DNA of 63,185 nucleotides, from contig JAGONY010000003.1 of NCBI GenBank assembly GCA_017992785.1, forward strand, positions 1 to 63,185, given 5' to 3'. Positions 24,674-33,621 of this stretch are shown here, one piece after another. The notes below the pieces were generated by a model, which was given only the letters and a program-made list of their open reading frames with translations, made no database searches and was not told the origin of the DNA. Origin of the DNA: Candidatus Omnitrophota bacterium. GTDB taxonomy: Bacteria; Omnitrophota; Gorgyraeia; Pluralincolimonadales; Pluralincolimonadaceae. The translations under genes were made by a program, and so were the position numbers. Numbering within the stretch: the stretch's first letter is position 1; each line of letters begins with the position of its first letter.

Positions 24674-27070
24674 TCAACGTGAAATTTTACGGCTACTTTT
24701 GAAATTACCCACAATAAGTCCTTTGCCGTCCGTCGACGCGAATACCGCCCCGTCCTCGTTCGTCCTGTATGCCTTTATGCCCTTGGAGCGCATCAGCTCC
24801 TGCATCTTTTCCGACGCAGCCCACTCCCTTTGCGCCCTGCCCTGCGAGATGACGGAGTATTCGGGTTTCGCGGCCTCGATGGACGCTTCCGCCTCTTCGC
24901 TGAGCTTCTGCCCGTGGTGCGGAAGCATCATCAGTCCGGACCTTGCCGCATCCGGATATCCGAGAAATACCTCCGATATCAGCCCGCTGCCGATATCCCC
25001 GCAAAAAAGGAACCTGCGGCCCCCGAATCTCATGCCGAGCGCGACCGACTTATCGTTTGCGGATACCGTTCTGTCGGGCGCCCGGCCCGCGCAAGGATTG
25101 AGGCAGGTTATATCCACGCCCGCTATGCCGGTTATCGAATCCCCCCGTTTCAGGATATGGCGCGGGATACGCCGCGCGGAGACGATCCTGTCGAAAGACC
25201 TATACAGCGATGTTCCCGAACCGGCGCCGCTCTCGAATATATTCCTTGCCGCGATCCCTTCGAGGACGGCAGACAGGCCGCCGACGTGGTCGGCGTCAGG
25301 GTGAGTCAGCACGACCGCGTCGAGCGCCTGCACGCCTCTGCTCCTCAGGAACGGCAGCACGACATTCCTGCCGGCATCCCAGTCCTCGCCTCCGCCTGAG
25401 CCGCCGTCTATCAGCATATTGCCGCCGCCGGGAAATTCCACAAATACGGAATCGCCGTGGCCCACGTCGAGGAATGTGGCGCGCAGGTCTTTACTTGCGG
25501 GCGCGAGTGCGTTCGCCCAAATGACGACATTCGCCGTTATGAGCGCCGCGGCGATGATCTTAGCGCCCCTTATCCCGAACCTTTCCCTCTGCGTATAAGC
25601 GAGAATGAAAAGATAATACGCGATTATCATATAAACCGGCGGCGCGGGCAGGTAAAAATGGCCCAACGGGGCCTTCGCGAGCAGGCTGTTCGCGCGAAAA
25701 AGCGCTTCGCACAGAAACCATACGGACGCGGCGAATACATTCCCGACGGCAGGCAGTACGAAGCCGAACACGATGAATGGCACGGCAGCCGCGGTTATCG
25801 CGAAAGAGAGCGGCACCGCTATAAGGTTCGAGACGACGGCGATCGGCGTGACTATATTGAAATACGCCAGTATAAGCGGCGCGACGCCCACCCATGCGGC
25901 GAACGAGACCGCGCAGCCCTGAATTATGTAATTACGAAACCTTGCCTTAGGGGCAAGGTTTCGTACCAGCGGGGCAAAATACAAGAGTGACGCCACGGAC
26001 ATGAAAGACAACTGGAACCCGATGTCGAAAAGCGCGGCGGGTTCGCAGACGAGTATGACCACCGCGGCGAGCCCGAGGGAATTCCAGAGCGAAGCGTCCC
26101 TGCCGACAAGCAGGCCGGCAAGTATCGCTACAGACATGACCGTAGCCCTGACTACGGACGGCGTCGCGCCCGTAAGCACCGCGTAAAATATGAGCAGGAC
26201 GATCGCGGCGCAGTAACCGGCTTTTCTTGGTATCCTGAGCATATCGAAAATCAACAGCATGAGAAAGGCGATGAGCCCTACATTGAGGCCGCTTATCGCG
26301 AGCAGGTGGACGGTCCCGGTCTTCATGAAATCATCGTTTAGGCCGTCGCTAAGCCCCTGCCTCAACCCCAGCAGGATCGCGATAAGAAAATCTCCGGAGT
26401 CCCCGTCGGGAAGGTTCTCGGATATAAGCCCGCTTATCCTTGCCCTGGCCTTATAGGCATAACTTACTACCGGGTTCCTTTTACCCGCCCCGGCGGTGAC
26501 TTTCATCTCTCTCGCGTTAGCCGAAAATGACGAGAATATGCGGTGCCTTTCGAGGTATTTCGCGTAATCGAATTCGCCGGGATTTCCCGGCCCCCGGGGT
26601 TTCGACAGTTTGCCGCGCAGGGACACTATGTCCCCGTAAGAGGCCCTCTTCTTCGGGCTGCCGGTGACGGAGACCTTTACTTTACCCGAGACGCGGGCAT
26701 TTATCCCGCCGCGCCGCAATTCATGCGCTTCAAGGATGAAGTCCGTCCTGGGTTCGCCATAAAAGGTCTTCGTTACCGAAGGGTCGTCCGCCACTGTCCC
26801 CTCGATAAAAGCCTCTTCGGGACGCGAAGGGGTAAATTCACTTATGTGGCCGGCGGGCAATATCCGATCGGCCCCGAAGAGCATGCATCCTATAAAGAGG
26901 AACGCGGCAAAAAGCGCCGCTAACGACGCCCCGGCCCTCTTCTTAATGAAGGCGGCTGATATCGCGAGAAAGAACGCGGCAAGCCCTGCGGAAAACAATG
27001 CGGGGACCCGGATAATGCTTGCTATCCAGATCCCCGCCGATAAGAAAACCGCTATCCAGGCTAAAGGCAT
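24674..27070 (-). CDS. comEC: DNA uptake channel ComEC/Rec2
   Basis: A 798-aa inner-membrane protein that moves transforming DNA into the cytoplasm. Layout: N-terminal hydrophobic segments and an OB-like domain (DUF4131), the central Competence domain with about eight membrane segments (LLAISGLNVGLIAFLML), and a C-terminal metallo-beta-lactamase-like domain (FLDVGHGDSVFVEFPGGGNM, LTHPDADHVGGL, MMLPHHG). Together with comEA nearby it points to natural transformation or DNA scavenging. A 13-bp perfect inverted repeat is embedded in its coding sequence at 25934-25964. Confidence 0.95.
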   Translation of the reverse strand: MPLAWIAVFLSAGIWIASIIRVPALFSAGLAAFFLAISAAFIKKRAGASLAALFAAFLFIGCMLFGADRILPAGHISEFTPSRPEEAFIEGTVADDPSVTKTFYGEPRTDFILEAHELRRGGINARVSGKVKVSVTGSPKKRASYGDIVSLRGKLSKPRGPGNPGEFDYAKYLERHRIFSSFSANAREMKVTAGAGKRNPVVSYAYKARARISGLISENLPDGDSGDFLIAILLGLRQGLSDGLNDDFMKTGTVHLLAISGLNVGLIAFLMLLIFDMLRIPRKAGYCAAIVLLIFYAVLTGATPSVVRATVMSVAILAGLLVGRDASLWNSLGLAAVVILVCEPAALFDIGFQLSFMSVASLLYFAPLVRNLAPKARFRNYIIQGCAVSFAAWVGVAPLILAYFNIVTPIAVVSNLIAVPLSFAITAAAVPFIVFGFVLPAVGNVFAASVWFLCEALFRANSLLAKAPLGHFYLPAPPVYMIIAYYLFILAYTQRERFGIRGAKIIAAALITANVVIWANALAPASKDLRATFLDVGHGDSVFVEFPGGGNMLIDGGSGGGEDWDAGRNVVLPFLRSRGVQALDAVVLTHPDADHVGGLSAVLEGIAARNIFESGAGSGTSLYRSFDRIVSARRIPRHILKRGDSITGIAGVDITCLNPCAGRAPDRTVSANDKSVALGMRFGGRRFLFCGDIGSGLISEVFLGYPDAARSGLMMLPHHGQKLSEEAEASIEAAKPEYSVISQGRAQREWAASEKMQELMRSKGIKAYRTNEDGAVFASTDGKGLIVGNFKSSRKISR
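25934..25964. repeat. Perfect 13-bp palindrome inside comEC
   Basis: ACGAAACCTTGCC (25934-25946), a 5-nt loop and GGCAAGGTTTCGT (25952-25964). The reading frame passes through it in phase, encoding RNLAPKARFRN between two membrane-domain segments. It looks like a small palindromic insertion tolerated by the protein, or a strong mRNA hairpin. Confidence 0.7.
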
Positions 27071-27076
27071 TCCGGC

Positions 27077-28006
27077 TTACTTTGCCGGTGCTGCCTCGGC
27101 CTTGGGCGCAGGCGGCATTAAAAGGTCCTTGTGTATGATGACCTTGTTCTTGTCTTTCAGGTCCTTAAGTATCTGCTCAAAACGCTCTTTCTGCTTGTCG
27201 GCCAGCAGCATCTGCTTGAGCTGGTCCTTGACATCGTTGAAGGAGAGCAGTTTCTCCGGCTCTTTTTCCGTGACCTTGATTATATGGTATCCGAACTGGG
27301 ATTTGACGACCCCGCTGACCTGCCCCGCCTGGAGCGCGAAAGCGGCGTTCTCAAATTCGGGGACCGTCTGCCCCTTGCTGATTAGGCCAAGCTCCCCGCC
27401 CTTCTCCTTGCTCGGGCACGTCGACTTCTCCTTGGCTAAAGCGGCGAAATCGGCGCCGCCGTTGAGCTTCGCGAGGATGTCGTTCGCATCGGCTTCGGTC
27501 TCGACCAATATATGCGAGACCTTTATCTTCTCGGATTCCTTAAACTTGTCCTTGTTCGCCTCGTAATATTTCTTCGCGTCCTCATCGCTGACGACGACCT
27601 TATCCTCTATCTCCCTGCGCAGGAACTCCTTGATTATGATCTCTTTCCTGGCTTCTTCTATCTGCTTCTGCACCGCGGCGTTCTTGTCGAGGTTCAGTTT
27701 CGACGCCTCGTTATACAGCAGTTTCTGGTTTATCACGCTCTCCGCGAACATATCCTTGTGCTCTTCCGCCATCGGCTGGTACTGTTCGGGGATCTCTTTT
27801 ATCATCGCGTTTATCTCTTCGATGGTGATCTTCTCGCTGCCTATCTCTATGACTACCGTGCCGGCTTTCGCCCCGGAAACCCCTGACGGCTGCGGCTTTC
27901 CGGCCTCGGGCGCGCCTGTCTCCGGCTTCGGGGAAGCGCAGCACCCTGTTAATACAGCCGCGGCGAATACCGCCAAGATCACGGCAAAATACCTTGTCCT
28001 ATGCAT
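27077..28006 (-). CDS. Parvulin-type peptidyl-prolyl isomerase lipoprotein (PrsA/SurA-like)
   Basis: A 309-aa lipoprotein: signal peptide with lipobox LTGC (Cys about residue 22), SurA_N-type helical chaperone region (VVIEIGSEKITIEEINAMI, ESVINQKLLYNEA), and a PpiC parvulin domain (IKVSHILVETEADANDIL, GADFAALAKEKSTCPSK, GGELGLISKGQTVPEFE, FGYHIIKVTEKE). It would assist folding of exported proteins in the periplasm or at the outer membrane. It lies between comEA and comEC and seven bases before comEC. Confidence 0.93.
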   Translation of the reverse strand: MHRTRYFAVILAVFAAAVLTGCCASPKPETGAPEAGKPQPSGVSGAKAGTVVIEIGSEKITIEEINAMIKEIPEQYQPMAEEHKDMFAESVINQKLLYNEASKLNLDKNAAVQKQIEEARKEIIIKEFLRREIEDKVVVSDEDAKKYYEANKDKFKESEKIKVSHILVETEADANDILAKLNGGADFAALAKEKSTCPSKEKGGELGLISKGQTVPEFENAAFALQAGQVSGVVKSQFGYHIIKVTEKEPEKLLSFNDVKDQLKQMLLADKQKERFEQILKDLKDKNKVIIHKDLLMPPAPKAEAAPAK

Positions 28007-28078
28007 CTTGTTGCTCCTTTCGTGTTGTTTTATTTTTGGGATTAAAAGCAGGGATTGAGTTTACCACAGAATACCCCG

Positions 28079-28432
28079 CTATTCAAGGACGATAAGGCCC
28101 TTTATCTTCCCGTATGTCTTCGGCCCGATGCCTTCCACCTTCATAATATCTTCCTTGAGCAGGTATAGCCCTTTGGTTTCCCGGTAGTTGACTATCTTCT
28201 CCGCCGTCTTCGGCCCTATATCCGGCAGCGAGGCGATCTTCGCGGCATCGGCGGTATTGATATTTACGAGGCCTGTTCCCGTCATCTCGGGGCATTCAGC
28301 GGCCTTTCCCGCGGCCACTTTAATTTCCGGACGGGCGATATACGTCCTGTATAAGATGACCGTCAGGCCCAATACGGCGAGCGCCCCAAGGGCGATAAGT
28401 ACTTTCTTCTCCTGCGCGGTCAGGTCAAGCAA
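28079..28432 (-). CDS. comEA: ComEA-like helix-hairpin-helix DNA-binding protein
   Basis: A 117-aa protein with one membrane anchor (about residues 12-28) and a C-terminal ComEA-type double helix-hairpin-helix: LVNINTADAAKIASLPDIGPKTAEKIVNYRETKG then VEGIGPKTYGKIKGL. It would bind incoming double-stranded DNA outside the inner membrane and pass it to ComEC. Its start overlaps the leuS end by 8 bp, so it is co-transcribed with leuS. Confidence 0.88.
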   Translation of the reverse strand: MLDLTAQEKKVLIALGALAVLGLTVILYRTYIARPEIKVAAGKAAECPEMTGTGLVNINTADAAKIASLPDIGPKTAEKIVNYRETKGLYLLKEDIMKVEGIGPKTYGKIKGLIVLE

Positions 28433-30821
28433 CTATACTGACGAGCCTCTTCGGTACGACGACGATGTTCTTAACGGGCTTGCCCTCGAGCCATTGCTTT
28501 ACTTTTTCGTCCGACAGGGCAAGCTCCTTGAGTTTTTCGTCGCTGATGTCGTTGGGGACTTCCACCTTTGAACGGACCTTTCCGTTCACCTGTATGACTA
28601 TCGTGATATTCTCGTCGACGAGCATCTCGGGGTCGAACTTCGGCCAGCCGGCTTTAAGGACGCTCTCCGCGTTGCCGAGCGACCGCCATATCTCCTCGCA
28701 GAAATGCGGGGCTATCGGCGAGAGCATCAGCACAAGCGACGAATAAGTTTCCTTATCCGCGCCGAACTGGTAGATCGCGTTGACGAGTTCCATCATCGCG
28801 GCTATCGCGGTATTGAACTTGAATTCGCCTATATCGTCCGTGACCTTCTTTATCGTCCTGTGCGTGAGGCGCACGAGAGCCGGGTCGGCTTTCTCCTTGA
28901 GGTTCTCCTGTATGCGCCATACGCGCGTGAGGAACCTGAACGCGCCCTCTGTGCCTCGCTCTTCCCACTCGAGCTCGGTCTCGGGAGGCGCCGCGAAGAG
29001 TATGAAGAGGCGCATCGTGTCCGCGCCGTATTTCGCGATTATCTCATCGGGGTCGACGATATTCCCGCGCGACTTCGACATGACCTCGCCGTCCTTGAGC
29101 ACCATGCCTTGCGTGAGGAGCTTTTGGAAGGGCTCCTCGAAATCCAGCATGCCGATGTCTTTCAGGAATTTCGTGAAGAACCTCGAATAAAGCAGGTGCA
29201 GGACCGCGTGTTCGATGCCGCCGATATACTGGTCGACCGGCATCCAGTACGAGACGTCGGCTTTTTCAAAAGCCGCCGTGTCAGCACGAGGCGAACAGAA
29301 CCTCAGGAAATACCAGGACGAATCTATGAACGTCGCCATAGTGTCCGTCTCGCGCCTTGCCGCGCCGCCGCACTTCGGGCACTTAGTTTCCGTGAATTCC
29401 TTTACCTGCGAGAGCGGGCTGCCGCCTTTTCCGGTGAACTCCACGTTCTTAGGCAGGACGACCGGCAGGTCCTTCTCGGGGACCGGCACGACGCCGCATT
29501 TCGCGCAATATATTACGGGTATCGGCGTCCCCCAATAGCGCTGGCGCGATATGAGCCAGTCGCGCAGGCGCCAGTTGACGGTGCGCTTGCCTATGCCTGT
29601 CTTCTCCATCCATTCGGCGATCTTCTTCTTGCCTTCCGCGTTCGTAAGGCCGTCGAACTGCGCTGAGTTGGTTTGCACGCCGTCGCCCTCGTACGCTTCG
29701 GCCATTCTTTCCGGCGATATATCCGCGTCTTTCGGGCGGATCACGACGCGCATCGGGAGCTTGTGCTCTTTCGCGAAGAGGAAATCCCTCTGGTCGTGCG
29801 TAGGGACCGCCATAATGGCACCGGTCCCATATTCCATCAGCACGTAATCCGCCACCCATATCTGGACGGGTTCGTTATTGACGGGATTTATCGCGTAGGC
29901 CCCCGTAAAGATGCCTTCCTTCTTCACGTCGGCCGCGACGCGGACGAGCTTGCTCTCCTTAGATACCTTGTCTATGAACTGCAGGGCCTGCTTCTCCTGC
30001 GGTTTTCCTTTAATGAGGCCTTTGACGAGCGGGTGTTCCGGCGCGAGGACCACGTAGGTACATCCGAATATCGTGTCCTGGCGGGTCGTGAATACGGGCA
30101 GGGCCTCCCCGGTCTCTTTTACCTTGAAAAAGATCTCGACGCCCTCGCTCTTGCCTATCCAGTTCTTCTGCATCGTGATGACGCGCTCGGGCCAGTACTT
30201 GAGCCCCGCGAGGTCATCGAGCAGCCTTTCCTTATAAGCGGTGATCTTTATGAACCATTGGTCGAGCTCTTTCTGGTGGACCAGGTTCTTGCAGCGCCAG
30301 CATTTCCCGTCGATGACCTCCTCGTTCGCGAGGGTCGTCTCGCAATCGGGGCACCAGTTGACGACCGACGCCTTCTTATACGCGAGCCCCTTCTCCATCA
30401 TCTTCAGGAATATCCACTGGTTCCAGCGGTAATAGTCAGGCAGGCAGGTCGAGACCTCGCGGTCCCAGTCGTAGGAGAGGCCCATCTTCTTGAGCTGCTT
30501 GCGCATGTTGTCTATGCAACTCAATGTCCAGGCCTCGGGATGGCTCTTATTCTTTATGGCCGCGTTCTCCGCCGGCTGGCCGAACGCGTCGTAGCCCATC
30601 GGGTGCAGCACGTTGTAGCCCTGCATGATCTTCACGCGCGCGGCGACATCGCCGATCGTGTAATTGCGGACATGGCCCATATGTATACGGCCGGAAGGGT
30701 ACGGGAACATCTCGAGAAGGTAATACTTCTTCTTCGACGGGTCAGTCCTGGCCCGGAAGACCCCGCTCTTCTCCCATTCCTTCTGCCACTTCTCTTCTAT
30801 CTGCTTGAAATCGTAGTTCAA
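28425..30821 (-). CDS. leuS: Leucyl-tRNA synthetase
   Basis: A 798-aa class I synthetase. HIGH-type motif in YPSGRIHMGHVRNY, zinc-binding CPDCETTLAN and CWRCKN, an inserted CP1 editing domain, and the KMSKS-type loop VMSKSRGNIVDPDE. The anticodon-binding and C-terminal domains follow (IVIQVNGKVRSKVEVP). Length is normal for a compact bacterial LeuRS. It overlaps nfo by four bases upstream and comEA by eight downstream. Confidence 0.97.
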   Translation of the reverse strand: MNYDFKQIEEKWQKEWEKSGVFRARTDPSKKKYYLLEMFPYPSGRIHMGHVRNYTIGDVAARVKIMQGYNVLHPMGYDAFGQPAENAAIKNKSHPEAWTLSCIDNMRKQLKKMGLSYDWDREVSTCLPDYYRWNQWIFLKMMEKGLAYKKASVVNWCPDCETTLANEEVIDGKCWRCKNLVHQKELDQWFIKITAYKERLLDDLAGLKYWPERVITMQKNWIGKSEGVEIFFKVKETGEALPVFTTRQDTIFGCTYVVLAPEHPLVKGLIKGKPQEKQALQFIDKVSKESKLVRVAADVKKEGIFTGAYAINPVNNEPVQIWVADYVLMEYGTGAIMAVPTHDQRDFLFAKEHKLPMRVVIRPKDADISPERMAEAYEGDGVQTNSAQFDGLTNAEGKKKIAEWMEKTGIGKRTVNWRLRDWLISRQRYWGTPIPVIYCAKCGVVPVPEKDLPVVLPKNVEFTGKGGSPLSQVKEFTETKCPKCGGAARRETDTMATFIDSSWYFLRFCSPRADTAAFEKADVSYWMPVDQYIGGIEHAVLHLLYSRFFTKFLKDIGMLDFEEPFQKLLTQGMVLKDGEVMSKSRGNIVDPDEIIAKYGADTMRLFILFAAPPETELEWEERGTEGAFRFLTRVWRIQENLKEKADPALVRLTHRTIKKVTDDIGEFKFNTAIAAMMELVNAIYQFGADKETYSSLVLMLSPIAPHFCEEIWRSLGNAESVLKAGWPKFDPEMLVDENITIVIQVNGKVRSKVEVPNDISDEKLKELALSDEKVKQWLEGKPVKNIVVVPKRLVSIVA

Positions 30822-31660
30822 TCACGCCTCATCTTTCTTACTGCGGCGAGGTTGGCCTTGTCGGACTTCTCGGTCTCCTTCGGCGTCTCGAGTATGAACG
30901 CGCAATCCCTGAGTTTCGGGTGGTTGACTATGCGCTTCATGCCCTCCGCACCGATCTTGCCCTTGCCGATGTGCCAATGCCTGTCGTTGTGAGAGCCCAT
31001 CTCACTCATCGAATCGTTGAAATGTATGACCTTTATCTTATCAAGGCCTGCCGTAGAATCAATATATTTAATCAGTTTTTCGAGTCCCGGTTTCGATTTG
31101 AGATCGAAACCCGCCTCGAACGTATGCGCGGTATCGAGGCAGACGCCGACTTTATTTGTGTCTTTAACGCTGCCGATTATCTCCTCGATATCCTCGAATT
31201 TCGAACCGATCGAGTCCCCGCCTCCGGCGGTGTTCTCGAGCAGTATCGTCAGTTCCGGTTTGGCTTTGGCTATCGCTTCGTTGAGCCCCTTCGAGAACCG
31301 GGCTATGCCGTAATCGCGGCCCTTCTCCTTCGGGCTGCCGAGGTGCGTCACGAAATAATCCGCGCCTATCATGTCGGCGCGTTTTATGTCCTCTATATAC
31401 GCGTCGACCGACTTGCGCCACAGGCTGTCGTCGGGAGAGCACATATTTATCAGGTACGGGATATGGACGACTACAGGCGAGATGCCCTTTGCCTTGCGGC
31501 GTTTTCGAAATTCCTCGACATCCGCCGGGTCGAGCTCAAGCGCCTCCCACCCGCGCGGGTTGCGGCTGAAGATCTGGAAAGCGTTGCAGCCGAGCGCCGC
31601 GGCCCTGTCGACCGCCTCATAGATATGCCCGGCTATGGATACATGAACGCCGAGTTTCAT
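30818..31660 (-). CDS. nfo: Endonuclease IV (AP endonuclease)
   Basis: A 280-aa TIM-barrel nuclease that cleaves DNA 5' to abasic sites in base-excision repair. It has the metal-ligand blocks of the family: GVHVSIAGH, VVVHIPYLINM, TILLENTAGGG, GVCLDTAHTFEAG, VIHFNDSMSEMGSHNDRHWHIG and AFILETPKE. Length is normal. First gene of the leuS-comEA-comEC run, just downstream of tRNA-Ala in transcription order. Confidence 0.96.
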   Translation of the reverse strand: MKLGVHVSIAGHIYEAVDRAAALGCNAFQIFSRNPRGWEALELDPADVEEFRKRRKAKGISPVVVHIPYLINMCSPDDSLWRKSVDAYIEDIKRADMIGADYFVTHLGSPKEKGRDYGIARFSKGLNEAIAKAKPELTILLENTAGGGDSIGSKFEDIEEIIGSVKDTNKVGVCLDTAHTFEAGFDLKSKPGLEKLIKYIDSTAGLDKIKVIHFNDSMSEMGSHNDRHWHIGKGKIGAEGMKRIVNHPKLRDCAFILETPKETEKSDKANLAAVRKMRRD

Positions 31661-31678
31661 TGGCCTCCCGGAAAGAAA

Positions 31679-31754
31679 TGGTGGAGCTGAGGGGGATCGA
31701 ACCCCTTACCTCCTGCATGCCATGCAGGCGCTCTCCCAGGTGAGCTACAGCCCC
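31679..31754 (-). tRNA. tRNA-Ala (anticodon GGC)
   Basis: A 76-nt cloverleaf with encoded CCA. The acceptor stem GGGGCUG/CAGCUCC includes the G3-U70 pair that marks alanine tRNAs. The anticodon stem CCUGC/GCAGG encloses loop AUGGCAU with anticodon GGC, and the T-arm contains GGUUCGAUCCC. It ends 18 bp before the nfo start codon. Confidence 0.97.
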
Positions 31755-31794
31755 ACGATTTTGGCTATATCTTTTCACTTAGCCAAAATCGTGG
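31753..31794. repeat. 15-bp perfect inverted repeat abutting the tRNA-Ala 5' end
   Basis: CCACGATTTTGGCTA (31753-31767) and TAGCCAAAATCGTGG (31780-31794) with a 12-nt loop. The left arm includes the first two bases of the tRNA gene. A partial third copy, TTGGCTAAGT, lies near 31853. In tRNA transcripts this would form a hairpin directly 5' of the mature end. It could aid 5' processing or be a mobile-element trace. Confidence 0.6.
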
Positions 31795-31903
31795 AGCGTC
31801 GGCCCATTGCTTTATTTACCATAAGGGGCCAGCCCCCCGCTTAATTGGCTAAGTAAGGATTAAAATAATACCACTTCTTCGCCCCGCCGTCAACCATCCA
31901 GTT

Positions 31904-31936
31904 GTCATTGACAATGACCCCCTCTGATGGTATATT
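31904..31936 (+). promoter_or_regulatory. Promoter of nfeD-slipin operon with palindrome on the -35 box
   Basis: TTGACA (31908-31913), a 17-nt spacer and TATATT (31931-31936) form a near-consensus sigma70 promoter. GTCATTG-A-CAATGAC (31904-31918) is a perfect 7-bp inverted repeat centred in the -35 box, a good position for a repressor operator. No regulator gene is adjacent. Confidence 0.65.
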
Positions 31937-31978
31937 TTACCAGAGTCGTCTTTGGAGCGCAAAACGAAGGAGGTTCGC

Positions 31979-32590
31979 ATGCTTGAAGGCTTATTGACGG
32001 GGTTAAAAGACCCGAATATCGTATATCTCCTGCTCGTGATCGGCTTTTACGGGATAATATTCGAGATAGCGACGCCGGGCGTGTCCGTAGGCGGCATCAT
32101 AGGAGTGGTGGGGCTTGTCCTGGCATTTGTGGGCATGAATTCGCTGCCTGTTAATTACACGGGCCTTATCCTGATGCTGCTGAGCTTCGTCTTCTTTGTG
32201 CTGGAGGTCAAGACCCCGACCCACGGGATACTATCTGTCTGCGGCATACTCGCGCTTACTATCGGCTCGCTTATATTGTTCAAGGCGGACCCGCATTTCA
32301 CAAGCTTGTCGAAGGCGCTGATAGCGGCGATAGTGATAAGCACTACCGCCCTGATGGTATTCGTCCTGCCGCTGATAATCAAGGCCCAGGTGCGGAGGGC
32401 GTCATCCGGCACGGAAAGTTTGGCCGACGCGACGGGCGAGGCAAAGACGGACCTTGCGCCCAAGGGCATTGTGCATGTGAAGGGCGAGGAATGGTACGCC
32501 GAATCGCTCGAGGGGACGATCAAGGCGGGGGAAAAAATTAAGATAAAATCGGTTGACGGACTGGTCGTTAAAGTAGAGAAAGCGAGGTAA
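31979..32590 (+). CDS. NfeD-family membrane protein
   Basis: A 203-aa protein of the short NfeD type. Four or five membrane segments at about residues 12-130 (LLLVIGFYGIIFEIATPGV is the family signature) are followed by a C-terminal OB-fold (GKAKTDLAPKG-like start, VKGEEWYAES, KIKIKSVDGLVVKVEK). The serine-protease domain of long NfeD proteins is absent. AAGGAGG precedes ATG 31979; an earlier TTG at 31952 is less likely. NfeD proteins partner with SPFH proteins, and a slipin gene follows after 3 bp. Confidence 0.93.
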   Translation: MLEGLLTGLKDPNIVYLLLVIGFYGIIFEIATPGVSVGGIIGVVGLVLAFVGMNSLPVNYTGLILMLLSFVFFVLEVKTPTHGILSVCGILALTIGSLILFKADPHFTSLSKALIAAIVISTTALMVFVLPLIIKAQVRRASSGTESLADATGEAKTDLAPKGIVHVKGEEWYAESLEGTIKAGEKIKIKSVDGLVVKVEKAR

Positions 32591-32593
32591 CAG

Positions 32594-33457
32594 ATGGCTA
32601 TTACGGGTTTTGTGCTTTTCTTTATCCTTATTGTGGGCCTTATGATCCTGTCGAACTCGATCAAGATCGTCAGGGAATACAAGCGCCTTGTGGTCTTCCG
32701 CCTCGGCCGTTCTGTAGGCCAGCGCGGGCCCGGTATCGTGTTCCTGATACCGATAATAGACCAGGCGATAAGCGTCGACCTGCGCGAGCTCTTCCTTGAG
32801 ATACCGCAGCAGACCTGCATCACGAAGGATAACGCCCCGATATCCATCGACTTCCTTATATACTGGAAAGTCGTGGACCCGGACCTCAGCGTCATAAAGG
32901 TCGGTAATTTCGCCGCAGCATCGCAGGGTATCGCGACGACCACCCTTAGGGCCGTCGTCGGCGACATCGCGCTTGACGAGGTGCTCTCGAAACGCGAACA
33001 GATAAACCAGATACTCCGCCAGAAGCTTGATGAGGTCACCGAGCGCTGGGGCGTCAAGGTAACGACCGTCGAGATCCGCGAGATCATGCCGCCGAAGGAC
33101 GTATCCGACGCGATGATCAAGCAGATGTCCGCTGAAAGGACCCGCCGCGCCGTGGTCACCGAGGCCGAGGGCACGAAGGCGGCCGCGATCACGGTCGCCG
33201 AGGGCGAGAAGCAGTCGGCGATACTGAAGGCCGAGGGCGACAAGCAGTCGGCAATATTAAGGGCGGAAGGTTTCGCGCTGGCCCTTGACAAGATATTCTC
33301 AGTGGCGAAGGGCATTGACTCGAAGACATTATCCCTTCAGTACCTTGAAACATTGAAGGCGCTGGGCCAGAGCCCCGCTACTAAGTACATCTTCCCGATG
33401 GAGTTCACGAACCTGCTTGAGCCGTTCGTAAAGAATACCAAGGAAGCCCTCAAGTAA
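32594..33457 (+). CDS. SPFH/stomatin-family slipin
   Basis: A 287-aa protein with an N-terminal membrane hairpin (FVLFFILIVGLMIL), an SPFH/Band 7 domain (REYKRLVVFRLGRSVGQRGPG, LREVFLEIP-like LRELFLEIPQQTC, TTTLRAVVGDIALDEVLSKRE) and a coiled coil with AEGEKQSAI repeats. Such proteins form oligomeric membrane cages with their NfeD partner, linked to membrane-protein quality control and microdomains. It belongs to the paraslipin/QmcA-like group. Confidence 0.94.
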   Translation: MAITGFVLFFILIVGLMILSNSIKIVREYKRLVVFRLGRSVGQRGPGIVFLIPIIDQAISVDLRELFLEIPQQTCITKDNAPISIDFLIYWKVVDPDLSVIKVGNFAAASQGIATTTLRAVVGDIALDEVLSKREQINQILRQKLDEVTERWGVKVTTVEIREIMPPKDVSDAMIKQMSAERTRRAVVTEAEGTKAAAITVAEGEKQSAILKAEGDKQSAILRAEGFALALDKIFSVAKGIDSKTLSLQYLETLKALGQSPATKYIFPMEFTNLLEPFVKNTKEALK

Positions 33458-33465
33458 AACAAATA

Positions 33466-33494
33466 GGGGACGTGTCATCTAGGGACACGTCCCC
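33466..33494. repeat. REP-like GGGGACGTGTC palindrome
   Basis: GGGGACGTGTC (33466-33476) and GACACGTCCCC (33484-33494) form an 11-bp perfect stem, placed between the slipin stop and tRNA-Leu. There is no T-run, so it is not a standard intrinsic terminator, although it may stabilise the slipin mRNA 3' end. A related palindrome occurs at 41489-41522. Confidence 0.7.
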
Positions 33495-33507
33495 ATATTC
33501 TCTCCGT

Positions 33508-33594
33508 GCCGAGGTGTCGGAACTGGCATACGATCCGGTCTCAAAAACCGGTGGCCGTAAGGCCATGAGGGTTCGATTCCCTCCCTCGGCACCA
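33508..33594 (+). tRNA. tRNA-Leu (anticodon CAA)
   Basis: An 87-nt type II tRNA with encoded CCA. Acceptor stem GCCGAGG/CCUCGGC; anticodon stem CCGGU/ACCGG with loop CUCAAAA, giving anticodon CAA; long variable arm UGGCCGUAAGGCCA; T-arm GGUUCGAUUCC. The long variable arm together with CAA identifies leucine. Confidence 0.97.
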
Positions 33595-33621
33595 TAATTC
33601 CCGCTTACAGATGTTATGAAA

